Part shown: piece after piece, positions 17,548 through 27,371 of the stretch
Layout: each line of letters begins with the position of its first letter
Numbering within the stretch: position 1 is the first letter of the stretch
Origin: Stigonema ocellatum SAG 48.90 = DSM 106950
GTDB taxonomy: Bacteria; Cyanobacteriota; Cyanobacteriia; Cyanobacteriales; Nostocaceae
DNA: 64,000 bases
Assembly: GCA_016903675.1 (NCBI GenBank)
Contig: JADQBA010000005.1
Location: forward strand, 1-64,000
Direction: 5' to 3'
The notes under the pieces: generated by a model
Seen by the model: only the letters and a program-made list of their open reading frames with translations
Told to the model about the DNA's origin: nothing
Databases searched by the model: none
Position numbers and translations under genes: made by a program

Positions 17548-17659
17548 AGACATAGTCGTGAAAAACAATGACCATTAGCCTCTGGTTGCGGCACGAAGTG
17601 CCAGATCGCGTCTGGTCAAGGGTTTCAATGACGCATAATTAATTTTCACGACTATGTCT
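17548..17659. mobile_element. 112-bp MITE with 17-bp perfect terminal inverted repeats
   Basis: AGACATAGTCGTGAAAA at 17548-17564 and its exact complement at 17643-17659. The interior carries no gene and includes the inverted repeat shared with 17000-17034. It interrupts the duplicated TPR fragment, so it arrived after the duplication. Confidence 0.85.
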
Positions 17660-17694
17660 AATGGCTCCCAAAAATGCCTAATATCTTGAGACTT

Positions 17695-17759
17695 ACGGGC
17701 GTATTGCAATACGCCCGTACTATAGGTAGGTGGAAGGGCGTATTGCAATACGCCCCTAC
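17695..17759. repeat. two palindromic interspersed repeats
   Basis: Two copies of GGGCGTATTGCAATACGCCC (17697-17716 and 17736-17755), the same motif as at 4552-4579. Confidence 0.85.
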
Positions 17760-17892
17760 ATCGTTTCTGGAGATGTCTAATGGAGAATTAGGAGAACACG
17801 GCACAATCCTATTTGATTTGTAAAAATTCAATGTGCAAGAAACCCCGTTGCTCCATAACTCATATTAGACCAGGTTTGAAGCTGAGAGCTAA

Positions 17893-19419
17893 TTACGCCC
17901 CAACAGATTCCTTCGCGGCGTACATCACTTCCAAGGTGATGACATTGATATTGCGATCGCGTGCGAATTTCTCGGTATTGCGCTTGACTTTACCGCGCAC
18001 AAATCCAGGAATTTTGTTCAATTCTGCTTGGGCTTCTTTATTCCAACCGAGGTCAGAACCAGCAGAAATTCCCTTAGTAATCACGTCTTTGGTGTCGTGT
18101 CCACCGAAGATTTCTAGCAGGTGGTCTTCCATTCCTAAGGTGAAGGAATTGTAGACCAAATCTGTAATTTGGTTAGTACCTTCGTAACCCATGAATGGCT
18201 TGTAACCAATGGGGAAGTTCTGGATATGGATGGGTGCAGCAATGACACCACAAGGGATATCGAGACGCTTACCGACGTGGCGTTCCATTTGGGTACCGAA
18301 AATCGCAGAGGGTTCGACGCGTGCGATCGCATCCCCAATCTGACCATGATCCTCTGTGATCAGCACTTCATCACAGTATTCGCTGACTTGTTCGCGGAAC
18401 CAATCAGCATCGTATTTGCAGTAAGTTCCAGCCCAAACGACGTGAATCCCCATTTCCCGTGCCAGAATCTTGGTCATAGCAGCAGCGTGGGTGTTGTCGC
18501 CAAACACCACAGCTTTCTTGCCGGTCAAGTTCTGACAGTCAATGGAACGAGAAAACCATGCAGCTTGTGATACATGCAAGGTTTGTTCGTTTATGAAGTC
18601 GTCGTACTCAACGTTAGCACCTTGAGCGTTAATGATCTGCTGTATTTTACGGATACAACGTGCTGTTTCTACTACACCCATTGGTGTAATATTTACATAG
18701 GGAGTCCCGAATTCTTGTTCTAGGTAACTCGCAGCCATTAAGCCGAGTTCTCGGTATGGCACCAGGTTAAACCAGGCACGGGGGAGGTTCTTCAACTCGT
18801 GAACCGAAGCGCCTTCGGGGATGACGACATTGACCTCAATGCCTAAGGAAGCCATCAGCCGCTTGAGTTCTGTGCAGTCGTGCTGGTTGTGGAAACCAAG
18901 GGTGGAAATACCGATGATATTGACAGAGGGCTTTTCGGTTTTGCCTTGTGGAAGGTCGCCCTTCTTGCGAGCTTTCTCAATGTAGTATTGGACGATTTGA
19001 TGCAAGGTGCGATCGGCAGCTTGCAGCTCGTTGACGCGGTAGTGGTTCACGTCCGCTAGCATGACATCGGACTTCGCGTCCATCTGCGCCCGTTCCACAA
19101 AGTTTTGCAGGTCTTCTTGCAAAATGCTAGAGGTGCAGGTGGGAGTTAACACAATGAGGTCTGGATGTTCCTCAGTGTCTTTGCGGGTGATGTTGTCCAC
19201 CACCTTTTCCTGGGACCCGCGTGCCAAAACGTTGCGGTCAACGACGCTTGTTGTTACTGGAGTGAAGTTCCTTTCACGCTCAAGCATAGAGCGCATGACG
19301 TTGAAGTAGTCATCGCCCAGTGGCGCGTGCATAATAGCATGAACATTTTTAAAGGAACTGGCGACCCGCAAAGTGCCAATGTGGGCGGGACCTGCATACA
19401 TCCAGTAAGCCAATTTCAT
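17893..19419 (-). CDS. chlB: light-independent protochlorophyllide reductase subunit B
   Basis: A 508-residue nitrogenase-like subunit that with ChlN forms the catalytic component reducing protochlorophyllide in the dark; ChlL is its reductase. The start at 19419 (MKLAYWMYAGPAHIGTLRV) matches the conserved family N-terminus and follows GAGGGAGAAC; an upstream in-frame ATG is rejected. LTPTCTSSILQEDL, MGVVETARCIRKI and the C-terminal domain (GSDLGWNKEAQAEL...) are typical. chlL and chlN are not in this window, so chlB is unlinked or distant from them. Confidence 0.97.
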   Translation of the reverse strand: MKLAYWMYAGPAHIGTLRVASSFKNVHAIMHAPLGDDYFNVMRSMLERERNFTPVTTSVVDRNVLARGSQEKVVDNITRKDTEEHPDLIVLTPTCTSSILQEDLQNFVERAQMDAKSDVMLADVNHYRVNELQAADRTLHQIVQYYIEKARKKGDLPQGKTEKPSVNIIGISTLGFHNQHDCTELKRLMASLGIEVNVVIPEGASVHELKNLPRAWFNLVPYRELGLMAASYLEQEFGTPYVNITPMGVVETARCIRKIQQIINAQGANVEYDDFINEQTLHVSQAAWFSRSIDCQNLTGKKAVVFGDNTHAAAMTKILAREMGIHVVWAGTYCKYDADWFREQVSEYCDEVLITEDHGQIGDAIARVEPSAIFGTQMERHVGKRLDIPCGVIAAPIHIQNFPIGYKPFMGYEGTNQITDLVYNSFTLGMEDHLLEIFGGHDTKDVITKGISAGSDLGWNKEAQAELNKIPGFVRGKVKRNTEKFARDRNINVITLEVMYAAKESVGA

Positions 19420-19862
19420 GAATGTGTTCTCCCTCTGAATCAAACGAACTATATCAGATAATAAGTGGACTATGAGTGCTTGGTTTTGAAATCGTTTCTG
19501 ATTGTCTCAAAACTTATAGCGCTAAAGAAGTTACCACAGACCGGGTTTCCATAGTCTTTAGAGACTGAAATGCTGTTACTGATTAGAACTCAGGTGAGAA
19601 CTTAAACAACATTTTTGTTGCTAAAATATACAAATCTTTATCTTCTGCTAAACATCTTCTGGCTAGTCAGCGCTTCAGCAGTTAAGGTCCAATCTTGTCA
19701 AACCTCAACATAGCTAGTCATATCAAGTCCGCCTAAATACTTGCTATAAGAATGACACGGAGATGGAGAGACGCACCGGACGCGGGGAATTTTTAATCGT
19801 AAGTGATTAGCCGGACATGATATCAAATGGTGAACCCCCTAATGTCTGATGCACTGGGGGTT
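19420..19862. other. intergenic region upstream of chlB
   Basis: 443 bases, no frame of note. It presumably holds the chlB promoter. Near 19828-19862 an AACCCCC...GGGGGTT hairpin could terminate the neighbouring leftward gene. Confidence 0.4.
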
Positions 19863-20081
19863 TTAGCGCTCTTTAATCACTATACGATTACCTTTTAGTA
19901 GCCCAGTCGTAAAGATATTGCCGTTGATAATATATTTACTCTTGTTAGTGGTTTGTGCCAGCAGGATATCTGCCTCCTGACCGAACGCTGAGACAATGCC
20001 TAGGCGCGGGGTACATTCTGTCAGACAAGGTTTCGTCTTTTCATGGTTTTTATCCTGAGCATTAGTCCGTACCACGCCCAA
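19863..20081 (-). CDS. small putative secreted protein, uncertain start
   Basis: At least 72 residues (from TTG 20081): ...TNAQDKNHEKTKPCLTECTPRLGIVSAFGQEADILL...NRIVIKER, with two Cys close together. In-frame codons continue upstream to about 20133 and read RIKRACAIALVCLTLGVVRTNAQ, a convincing signal peptide, but contain no ATG, GTG or TTG before a stop. Either a rare start codon is used or the 5' end is damaged. Function unknown. Confidence 0.5.
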   Translation of the reverse strand: MGVVRTNAQDKNHEKTKPCLTECTPRLGIVSAFGQEADILLAQTTNKSKYIINGNIFTTGLLKGNRIVIKER

Positions 20082-20285
20082 CGTCAGGCAGACTAGAGCA
20101 ATTGCACACGCACGCTTTATTCTCCAACCAGATATTATGATATTTCCCTATTAAATGCAAAATATTGATTTGGACAAGATTCATATGGAAGAGGGAGTTC
20201 CTAGATAGTCGTATGAAAGATTAATTCATACAACTATCCAGCAACACCTAAAATTCAAATTCCAAAGTGAAGGAAGTATTACACC

Positions 20286-20813
20286 TTACTTGGCAGTGAC
20301 ACGCTGTCCTGTGAAGGTTATAGTTCCACTCTGAATATCACCTTCTAAAGGATCTGCCTGTAGATCGAAGAACTGAAGATTGATTGTCCCTGTTACTGTG
20401 TTTGTCCGTGTATTAAATGTTGCTTTATAATCATTGCGAGCAATGCCTGTTCCTCCTTGATCTGACAAAGAAAAGTCAAGCGCTCTAGCAGCGACTTCTT
20501 TCTTTCCAGTACACTTCCAAGTCCCTTGACCAGTGGTAAAAGGATTGAATATCCCTGAGATACCACCTTGGTTTGAATCATTGAAGATAAAGTTACCCTC
20601 TGCCGTCAAAGTGATCAGCGAGCGGGAGGCAAAGTTTCCACTTGCATTTGTCAGTGTGATCAGGTATGTACCTGTGACTGATTTGCGGCAAAGTGCTTGC
20701 TCATTATCTGCTGCTGCTTGGGCGTTAGCCTTGTGTAAATTCATAACGGTGGAAATACTCAATACTGAGAGAACTCCAACTGTTAAGGTGGTGAAAGTCT
20801 TAAAAATTCTCAT
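20286..20813 (-). CDS. secreted beta-rich protein of unknown function
   Basis: 175 residues with a signal peptide (MRIFKTFTTLTVGVLSVLSI..., cleavage near NAQA). The mature part is rich in Thr, Gly and Asn with alternating strands (GTYLITLTNASGNFASRSLI, GNFIFNDSNQGG, GTINLQFFDLQADP, SGTITFTGQRV), suggesting a small beta-barrel. Two cysteines (CRKS, WKCTG) may form a disulphide. It has its own transcription unit. Confidence 0.7.
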   Translation of the reverse strand: MRIFKTFTTLTVGVLSVLSISTVMNLHKANAQAAADNEQALCRKSVTGTYLITLTNASGNFASRSLITLTAEGNFIFNDSNQGGISGIFNPFTTGQGTWKCTGKKEVAARALDFSLSDQGGTGIARNDYKATFNTRTNTVTGTINLQFFDLQADPLEGDIQSGTITFTGQRVTAK

Positions 20814-21466
20814 GACAAAATTCTTCCTTTTCGGCTGATAAGGTTATCTGAAATATGACTATGGTATGCCTGCAAACTCATATTTGCAGTCATGCCCACT
20901 GAGGAAAAAGTTTTTGCTGTAAAGTGGAAATCGAAAACTTATCCTGTTAAAAACAGTACGAGGAATTTATAACTTTTTTTATGAATTTTTTATGAAGAAT
21001 AAGTATCTATACAGCGTTAGCAATGTAAAAACTGCGTTAAGAGTTTTATGGCTGGTAGAATGACCAATTATTGAAGCATTTCAAAAACTTAAAAAATGAT
21101 CCCCGACCCAATACTTGTCGGTTAACGATAGTTGAGGTGCCAGAAACCCGGTAACTTTTACGAAACCGGGTTTCTTATTTTCGCAAAACCTACGCAGTAT
21201 TGATCCCCGACCCACAATTACCACCTGAGCAGTGCCAGTACATTCCTGGAAAACAAGGGTTTTGAGCGTCTAAATATTGTTGTATCGCTTATGTAATATG
21301 CCTGATACCGATTTTCTGTTCCAATGATTCTCGTAACCCGTAAAAGCTGATTCTAATGTCTTCACTGTCTTATCTGGGGTTGCAACTAACAGCTAACAAC
21401 CTGCTTAATGCTACCTGTTTCAATTTTTCTTGAAGGAATAGTGAAGATGTAAAAACATCTATCTAG
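20814..21466. other. intergenic region with one MITE
   Basis: 653 bases between divergent genes. The part 20814-21090 is AT-rich without frames. A repeat element occupies 21110-21202. The remainder up to 21466 shows no gene. Confidence 0.5.
21110..21202. mobile_element. MITE-like element with 11-bp flanking direct repeats
   Basis: Direct repeats ATCCCCGACCC at 21099-21109 and 21203-21213 flank it. The right end CCTACGCAGTATTG matches the ends of 31191-31296; the left end is degenerate. The interior has the AGAAACCCGGT...ACCGGGTTTCT hairpin shared by several elements. Confidence 0.7.
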
Positions 21467-22984
21467 ATGAACATAATGCGCTATACGACTTTCGGTCAGT
21501 ATACAGTAGTTATGAATAAGAATAAAATGTTCGCAGAAAAAAAGAGTACACTTAGTACACTTAGCAACATGAGACAGACGAAAACCAGACGAAGACGGGG
21601 TGTTTTGCTGACCAATGTAGGGGTACAGCGTTTACAAGCAGCAATTCTAGCTGTGGAGATGGTTGAGAACAATGGCTCACGCTTCACCCTAGAAGAGCTA
21701 AGCGATCGCGTAAAAGTTTCTACCAAAACCCTCGGTCGGCTATGGTCTTTAAATGCAAGTGTTGATCAAAAAACGCTCAAATTGTGCTTTAGCGCCTTCA
21801 ATCTGGAATTATACTCAGAGGATTATACGATCGGGGATGAGGCAGATGACCATGAAACTACTGAAACTTTCTCACAAAGTTTGGACAAAGAAGAGATATA
21901 TTCGTCTCAATTAATAGCTGACTCCGACGTTAAGGGAACGGTTGATAAATCTAAATATATTTGCTTCTACCCGCATGGTCCTGTCTCCCTGGATTCTCCG
22001 CTCTATATTGAACGTCCACCTATTGAGAAAGTAGTCTATCAGGAAATCACTCAACCAGGCTGTGTTATCCAGATTCACGCACCAAGAGAGATGGGTAAAA
22101 GTTCTCTAGTGCTGCGGCTGTTAGCCAAGGCTCAACAGCAGGATTACCATACAGTAAAATTGGATTGTCACCAAATCGATTTGTTCCACCTGAGTGATTT
22201 AACCCTGTTTTTGCGTTGTTTTTGCAGGAGAGTAGCAAAAGAATTAGGCATTGAACCCAATCTCGATGCCAACTGGGATGGGGAAATTGGCAGTAAGTTA
22301 AGTTGTAGTTTATACTTTAAAAACTACTTGTTCAAGCAAATCAAAAGTCCGATAGTTCTCGTGTTAGAAGAGGTTGACTGCTTGTTTGAGTATCCTCAAC
22401 TGAAGAGCGAGTTTTTCCCTTTGTTGCGATCGTGGTACGAAGAAGCACGACATGATGCTAACTGGCAGAAGTTGAGGCTAGTGGTGGTTTACTCCACAGA
22501 AGTGTATGTCACCCAGGATATCAACTGCTCCCCGTTTAATATTGGACTACCTATCCGTCTGCCAGAATTTACCCAGCAACAGGTAGAAGAATTAGCTTGG
22601 CAGTACGGGCTAGACTGGAGTCCTGGAAAGGAATCCGCCCAACTTATCTCACTCGTAGGCGGTCATCCTGCTCTGATTCGGATTGCTCTGCATTATCTTT
22701 ATTCTCAGGAAATCACTCTACCTGAACTGCTACAAGAAGCCATTGCCAATGGCGGCATTTATCGTTATCATTTGTGGAGACATTGGGTAATACTGCAACA
22801 AAGACCCGATCTGGTAAAGGCATATACTAAAATTGTGGGAGCAAAGCAAAGCATTGATTTCGATCCCATTGACGTTTACAAGCTCGACAGTCTGGGATTG
22901 ATTGGTTATGAAGGCTCGTGCATTTTTCCCCGCTGTGAACTCTACCGTGCTTACTTTGAAAAGCAACTCAGTAAGTCAGCGTAA
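21467..22984 (+). CDS. AAA_35-type (STAND-like) P-loop NTPase with N-terminal regulatory region
   Basis: 505 residues. After a basic N-terminus with a small helix-turn-helix-like stretch (TLEELSDRVKVSTKTLGRLW, about 74-93) and an acidic linker comes the AAA_35 domain. It reads SPLYIERPPIEKVVYQEITQ, the P-loop HAPREMGKSSLVLRLL, IVLVLEEVDCLF (Walker B) and a winged-helix-like C-terminal part. The family is abundant in cyanobacteria and usually couples sensing or DNA binding to NTP hydrolysis, but its exact role is unknown. The start is uncertain: no clear ribosome site precedes the first ATG, and in-frame ATGs exist at 21512 and 21569. Confidence 0.78.
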   Translation: MNIMRYTTFGQYTVVMNKNKMFAEKKSTLSTLSNMRQTKTRRRRGVLLTNVGVQRLQAAILAVEMVENNGSRFTLEELSDRVKVSTKTLGRLWSLNASVDQKTLKLCFSAFNLELYSEDYTIGDEADDHETTETFSQSLDKEEIYSSQLIADSDVKGTVDKSKYICFYPHGPVSLDSPLYIERPPIEKVVYQEITQPGCVIQIHAPREMGKSSLVLRLLAKAQQQDYHTVKLDCHQIDLFHLSDLTLFLRCFCRRVAKELGIEPNLDANWDGEIGSKLSCSLYFKNYLFKQIKSPIVLVLEEVDCLFEYPQLKSEFFPLLRSWYEEARHDANWQKLRLVVVYSTEVYVTQDINCSPFNIGLPIRLPEFTQQQVEELAWQYGLDWSPGKESAQLISLVGGHPALIRIALHYLYSQEITLPELLQEAIANGGIYRYHLWRHWVILQQRPDLVKAYTKIVGAKQSIDFDPIDVYKLDSLGLIGYEGSCIFPRCELYRAYFEKQLSKSA

Positions 22985-23668
22985 ATAAACACAACTATCA
23001 GTTAGGGTTGTTAGTTGTTAGTTGTGAGGCTGCGCTCTGCGCAATCGCCTTATCCGAATAAAAAGCTGGAGGGAAAAACTCCTAGGAGCATCGGTCCCTG
23101 TTGCCGGCTGCGGAGGCCGACTTTACAGCTTGGATCGCCAGCCGATTCGCCAACGATCCGGCACCGTCCAATTGCCAGTTTTCGGAGTTTTGAAAACGAG
23201 ATGCGGGAATTTTAACTAATTTGCTGGACATAAGCACATCCAGCTGATCAAGCGCCACCTTGAAACTTGGCTCTACACGTCTTAAATGTCCCTAAATATC
23301 AGTAGATTTTTTTGATTAACTCTCTTAACTGTCCTTGCATTTCCATCAAAATCTTGAAATACTAATAAAAGTTGAGTGCGCTGATGATATACATCTAAAG
23401 CGACTCCCTGTCTTCTTCTATAAGGGTTTTAGACTCTGCGTTGCGGCTGGTTACAGGCTTGCTACTTTTACGCCTACAAAGGCGAAATATATTCTTCTCC
23501 TTTCAGTGGACACTAAGCATCCACCTTAAGCACGAGTATGTCTTTGTTCGTGCAGCGTTCCCGAACGCGAGTGCGTCTGGTGAAGGTGAAGGAGAAGAAG
23601 AGGGAGAAGATTTTTCGACAGTTCCTTCTGTCCTCAGATTTGTCAACATATTTCAACAGTATAAACTC
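22985..23668. other. intergenic region, no gene supported
   Basis: 684 bases. It contains a short GTTAGTT repeat, a GC-rich block with several small palindromes (23060-23190) and a GGTGAAGGTGAAGGAGAAGA purine run. In-frame codons extend upstream of the next gene but have no signal or composition of a real protein. Confidence 0.4.
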
Positions 23669-24625
23669 ATGAAAAAGCTCAGTTCATTTGTTCTGGCAGC
23701 ACTTTTGTTTGTCAGTACTTTTTTCTTCGTAACTCCCAATGCCTTTGCTCAAACTACCTCTCCCATTCCCGTTGCAGGTACAACCTCTACTCCAGGCACT
23801 GTTAGCACCGTATTGACCCTCAGCAAGATTGCATCTGGAAGAACTCAGCCAGGTGCAACCAATTGGCAGCAATATACTGACTATAGTGTTTATGTAGATG
23901 TTGACACTAGTGCTGCCCAATTTGCTCAAACACCAATATATGTAACTTCACTTTTAGGCACCAGTAACCATTGGAAACTCACTGGAATTAGCGCTGTTCA
24001 TGATGCTACTGCAAAAGGCTTTCGTATATATCTCACAACGGAGAATGACACCCAAAAACTGACTCCAGAATACGTCAATAGTCAGAAATGGCATGTCAAT
24101 TGGATTGGCATTGAGCCTTTCACAGCAACAGGTTCCGCTGCTGGATCTCAGACATCTTCAACAACTGCTCAGACACCACTTCCTATTCCTGGGAAATACT
24201 ACTACCTTACCAACAAAAAGAGCGGTAAAGTTGTAGATGTGGAAGGTGCTAGTACTGCTGATGGAGCCAACATCCAACAGTTTTCAAAAGCAGATGTTGA
24301 TCAGCAAAAATGGGCGTTAGAAGACGCAGGGGATGGCTCTTACTTCCTAGTTTCCAAAAAAAGTAATAAGGTTGTTGGTGTAGCTGGTGGTGTAACTGGC
24401 AACACTGCTGACGGAGCCAATGGTATTCAGTGGACAAAAACTGCTAACGCTAATGACCAGAAATGGAAGTTAGAAGATGCGGGAGATGGCTATTTCTACC
24501 TCGTCAACAAAAATAGCGGCAAAGTTTTAGAGGTAGCTGGTGGTAGCCTTGTTGATAAAGGCAATATTCAACAGTACACTAAAAATCAAACGGACGGCCA
24601 AAAGTGGAAGTTTGAAGCTGCGTAG
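23669..24625 (+). CDS. secreted ricin-type beta-trefoil lectin
   Basis: 318 residues from ATG 23669, chosen because it begins a classic signal peptide (MKKLSSFVLAALLFVSTFFF..., cleavage after AFA). The N-terminal domain (about 40-150) is beta-rich and unassigned. The C-terminal domain has three trefoil repeats with QxW-type signatures (QQKWALEDAGDG, DQKWKLEDAGDG, GQKWKFE) and conserved KSGKVVDVEG units. Such domains bind sugars, so an extracellular or sheath carbohydrate-binding protein is likely. A terminator-like hairpin follows at 24767-24803. Confidence 0.88.
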   Translation: MKKLSSFVLAALLFVSTFFFVTPNAFAQTTSPIPVAGTTSTPGTVSTVLTLSKIASGRTQPGATNWQQYTDYSVYVDVDTSAAQFAQTPIYVTSLLGTSNHWKLTGISAVHDATAKGFRIYLTTENDTQKLTPEYVNSQKWHVNWIGIEPFTATGSAAGSQTSSTTAQTPLPIPGKYYYLTNKKSGKVVDVEGASTADGANIQQFSKADVDQQKWALEDAGDGSYFLVSKKSNKVVGVAGGVTGNTADGANGIQWTKTANANDQKWKLEDAGDGYFYLVNKNSGKVLEVAGGSLVDKGNIQQYTKNQTDGQKWKFEAA

Positions 24626-24766
24626 TTAACCCCTTCACCTGCCTGGTTTTAAATTGCAACTGTTCCTTGTGTTATCGAGTTATTAAGGAATCTGTTAACA
24701 CAGAGAAATTGATACACCCGCTCGCAACTGCTCTACACTGAGTTCAGTTACAGTCACACAATCAGT

Positions 24767-24803
24767 AAACAACCCCAAAGCTTATTCGGTTTTGGGGTTG
24801 TTT
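24767..24803 (+). terminator. intrinsic terminator downstream of lectin gene
   Basis: Stem AAACAACCCCAAA / TTTGGGGTTGTTT with an 11-base loop, followed by ATTTATG. About 140 bp past the lectin stop. The remainder of 24626-25162 shows no gene. Confidence 0.65.
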
Positions 24804-25162
24804 ATTTATGAATCAATGATAGATCATTGGTAACAGGTTAATAATCAACTGGTAGTAGTAAATATGGTAAAAATACATCCGTCAGAATACAGGAGCCAGA
24901 ATTGTTAAACAATGGGGAGATCAAAGGAGTGTTCCCCTGGATGCTAACGATACCAAACCCTCTTAAATTCTGACGAATGGCAACCTACGGTCGATACCTC
25001 ATCTTCTTTCGGGTGTTCGAGGAGACCCGAAGGGTGGAGCGTATCGTACACGGCGCACGGCAGATGCTTAATCTTCTGTAACGAAATGTACAAGCCCAAG
25101 GTATTGCACCCGTACTAACAACGCTCCAGCCTTTAACAGATAATTGTGTTTATTCACCCGGC

Positions 25163-25621
25163 TCACTCATCCAATGAATCAGAAATCTTTCCTTCCATAA
25201 TTTCTTTTTTAGTCCAGCCAAGTTCTGCGGCTAACTCTTGTCGAGTAGAAGCTTTCACGAGATAGCGCAAAGTAAACCAGGTCGTGTAAACGATTCCAAT
25301 TAACTTAAACGTTGGGGGTAACAACGGAACATCATTCAATGCATTCAGCAGCGCCAGCGATATCCTGAGTGCAGTCACCCCCGTCACAAGCAGACCAAAG
25401 CTAATAATCGGCAGCTTGTATTCTTGGAAGAACGTCCCTAAGTATGTAGGCAGCTGCTCTAAAAAGTTAGAAACTTTTCTACCAATTTGTTGCTTTTGGT
25501 CATCAGGTGCAGTAGCAGGCGGTAGCGTTGCCAAAGTTCCAGGCTCTAAGACTTTAAGTACTGTCACACTTTCGCTCTTAGTGACGTTGATTTGTTCTTG
25601 CTGTTGTAGTTCGGGTTCCAT
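25163..25621 (-). CDS. CAAD/CURT1-type thylakoid membrane protein
   Basis: 152 residues from ATG 25621; an upstream in-frame start at 25702 adds 27 atypical residues. A soluble Gln/Thr-rich N-terminus is followed by an amphipathic helix (QLPTYLGTFFQEYKLP), two transmembrane helices (IISFGLLVTGVTALRISLALL and PTFKLIGIVYTTWFTLRYLV) and the conserved tail TRQELAAELGWTKKEI. This is the CAAD domain, related to plant CURT1 proteins that bend thylakoid membranes. It stands alone here, not fused to an aminoacyl-tRNA synthetase. Confidence 0.88.
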   Translation of the reverse strand: MEPELQQQEQINVTKSESVTVLKVLEPGTLATLPPATAPDDQKQQIGRKVSNFLEQLPTYLGTFFQEYKLPIISFGLLVTGVTALRISLALLNALNDVPLLPPTFKLIGIVYTTWFTLRYLVKASTRQELAAELGWTKKEIMEGKISDSLDE

Positions 25622-26679
25622 AACTTTACCATTTTTTTGAAATGACACACTACTATCTTCACCCACCAAGGGGTTCACTTGATAATCGCAGGGCAAGCAC
25701 ATGTAATTTTGTAGTCAAAATTACAGACTATAGCCTAGGCTATGCCCTACAAAACCCGGATCTGGTAGAGCTACTAGCCCTAACTACGTATATTTCAACA
25801 ATCAAATATGATTCCTATATAGCAGTCCGTGCAGGAGATCCGAACACCTCTTCCTTGTCTACCAAGTCCTCCTTGTCTCCCAAGTCGTCCCTCTTGAGAG
25901 GAAATCTGCGGAGGACTGCTATATAGCAATCCTATTAGATAGGTGAAAATTAAGAGCGTCAGAAACCCGGTTTCTTAAAGAAACCGGGTTTCTCCACGTT
26001 CACGAATCATTTAGCACTGCTGTAGTAACCAAAGCTTTGAAAATATGGAGCAAACTCAACGGCTATGCTCTTTTGGTCAATACACAATTACACACCGATT
26101 TTATCTTTCATTAGGAATATTTTTTAATATCTAAAGTCAGATAAAATAAATCAAGGGAAGTAAAACGACAAGTAAAAACGAGAAATTTAGTTGTTAATAT
26201 GCCCTCGATCTTTCTCTGTAATTTCAGGCTTTTAATCCCTACCTTAAAAGAAAAATTATTCAGTCTTATTTCTGATTTTTCAGTAGGTTGGCTCAAATTT
26301 ACACAAGTATGTAAATAAACGTTTAGTTTCTTAAAACCCAATACGGTTCAGTTAAGACCAAAACCGTTATCAGGAGGGCAATGTAGAGACGTAAAATTTC
26401 GCGTCTCTACACGTTTTAAATTCTTACCAACTACCCTTAAAACCAAGCGTATTGTCTTAAAACCAACTAACTACTTTAATGGCGCAAGGTATTGCGCCCC
26501 TACTAACAACAGGCGCAATGCCTTACGCCCATACTAACAGCCCTAACAGAAAGTTGTGTTTACTCACGCCGAATTACTTATATCCAACAATTATTGTAAG
26601 TCATTCTTTGGGAAGAAGACTCATAATGACTCACTTTCTACATTATATATATAAAGACAAAATTTTGAGGAACCGGATA
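25622..26679. other. long intergenic region packed with repeats
   Basis: About 1050 bases. It contains a repeat of the TAGTGTAGG family (25713-25814), a MITE (25815-25926), an AAACCCGG hairpin (25965-25995) and a GTAGAGACG palindrome (26382-26410). It also has two GCGCAAGGTATTGC-like repeats near 26480-26530. No convincing gene; frames here lack ribosome sites. Confidence 0.55.
25815..25926. mobile_element. MITE with 14-bp perfect terminal inverted repeats
   Basis: CTATATAGCAGTCC at 25815-25828 and its complement at 25913-25926. The interior begins GTGCAGGAGATCCGAAC, as does the copy at 53546-53660. Related elements are at 45078-45179 and 63722-63829. Confidence 0.85.
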
Positions 26680-26847
26680 ATGCCACTCCACAAAATTAGC
26701 ATTCTCGACCCTGAATACCACCATATTATTCAGGGTAATGACATCAAGAGAATGGGTGTCTATATGCAAGAAGCTAATAAGCAGTTGGCACAGTCCCCAG
26801 TGTTGACAAAGATGAGCTTCCAAATTCTGGATAAGCAAAATCATTAA
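26680..26847 (+). CDS. 55-residue hypothetical protein
   Basis: Start ATG 26680 follows GAGGAACCGG; longer upstream frames lack a ribosome site. The protein (MPLHKISILDPEYHHIIQGN...) is soluble and predicted partly helical (IKRMGVYMQEANKQLAQSP). It ends 24 bp before the lipoprotein gene and probably begins the rightward cluster that runs to 31160. Confidence 0.6.
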   Translation: MPLHKISILDPEYHHIIQGNDIKRMGVYMQEANKQLAQSPVLTKMSFQILDKQNH

Positions 26848-26871
26848 TTAACCAACTAGCTATTTAAGGAG

Positions 26872-27315
26872 ATGAAAGTGAGTGTAATTCAGCAGCTTCG
26901 CAAAATTTTAGCAGCTGTGGTCTTGATTTTAGTCCTGACTACAACAGCCGCCTGTAGTGGTACAGTTCAGGCTAAACAACCAACCAGTAATCTACCAGTC
27001 ATTAGTCGCGGCTCAGAGTATGCTCAACTGGAACTCGGTAACAGCGAATCTGGACAGGATTTTGGTAATTGGGTTTTGCAAACAGCTAAAGGACTGGTTC
27101 AGGATGCTTACGTGCGTGACAACAACAAGTTAGGTGTTGTGATTACGCCACAAGTTCGTCCTAATGATGTGCAACCCCTAGCGCATTCCCTGGCTGAAGG
27201 TTTTCGCCGCAATTTCCCTAACCAGGACTTAACAATTTTGGTATATGCTCCTGACAAAAAACTGATTTTGACGGCTGAGTATGACACTCAGTCCCAACAG
27301 ATTAAGTACCAATAA
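26872..27315 (+). CDS. small lipoprotein
   Basis: 147 residues. Signal sequence with hydrophobic core (ILAAVVLILVLTTT) and lipobox TTAAC at about residue 28, so the mature protein is lipid-anchored. The rest has LQTAKGLVQDAYVRDNNKLGVVITPQV and RRNFPNQDLTILVYAPDKKL, which looks like a small alpha/beta domain. No known function. Second gene of the cluster. Confidence 0.78.
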   Translation: MKVSVIQQLRKILAAVVLILVLTTTAACSGTVQAKQPTSNLPVISRGSEYAQLELGNSESGQDFGNWVLQTAKGLVQDAYVRDNNKLGVVITPQVRPNDVQPLAHSLAEGFRRNFPNQDLTILVYAPDKKLILTAEYDTQSQQIKYQ

Positions 27316-27371
27316 ATTCTCAATTTGAGGCGGTTCAATAAACTCAGAGTTCAAATAAGGAGATTACAAAC

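Noticed and set aside
22985..23220. Riboswitch or structured RNA upstream of the lectin gene
   Set aside because: Several small GC palindromes exist but no known riboswitch core could be recognised, and the lectin start is more than 400 bp away.
26111..26341. Reverse-strand 76-codon frame
   Set aside because: No ribosome site, AT-rich composition, no conserved-looking features.
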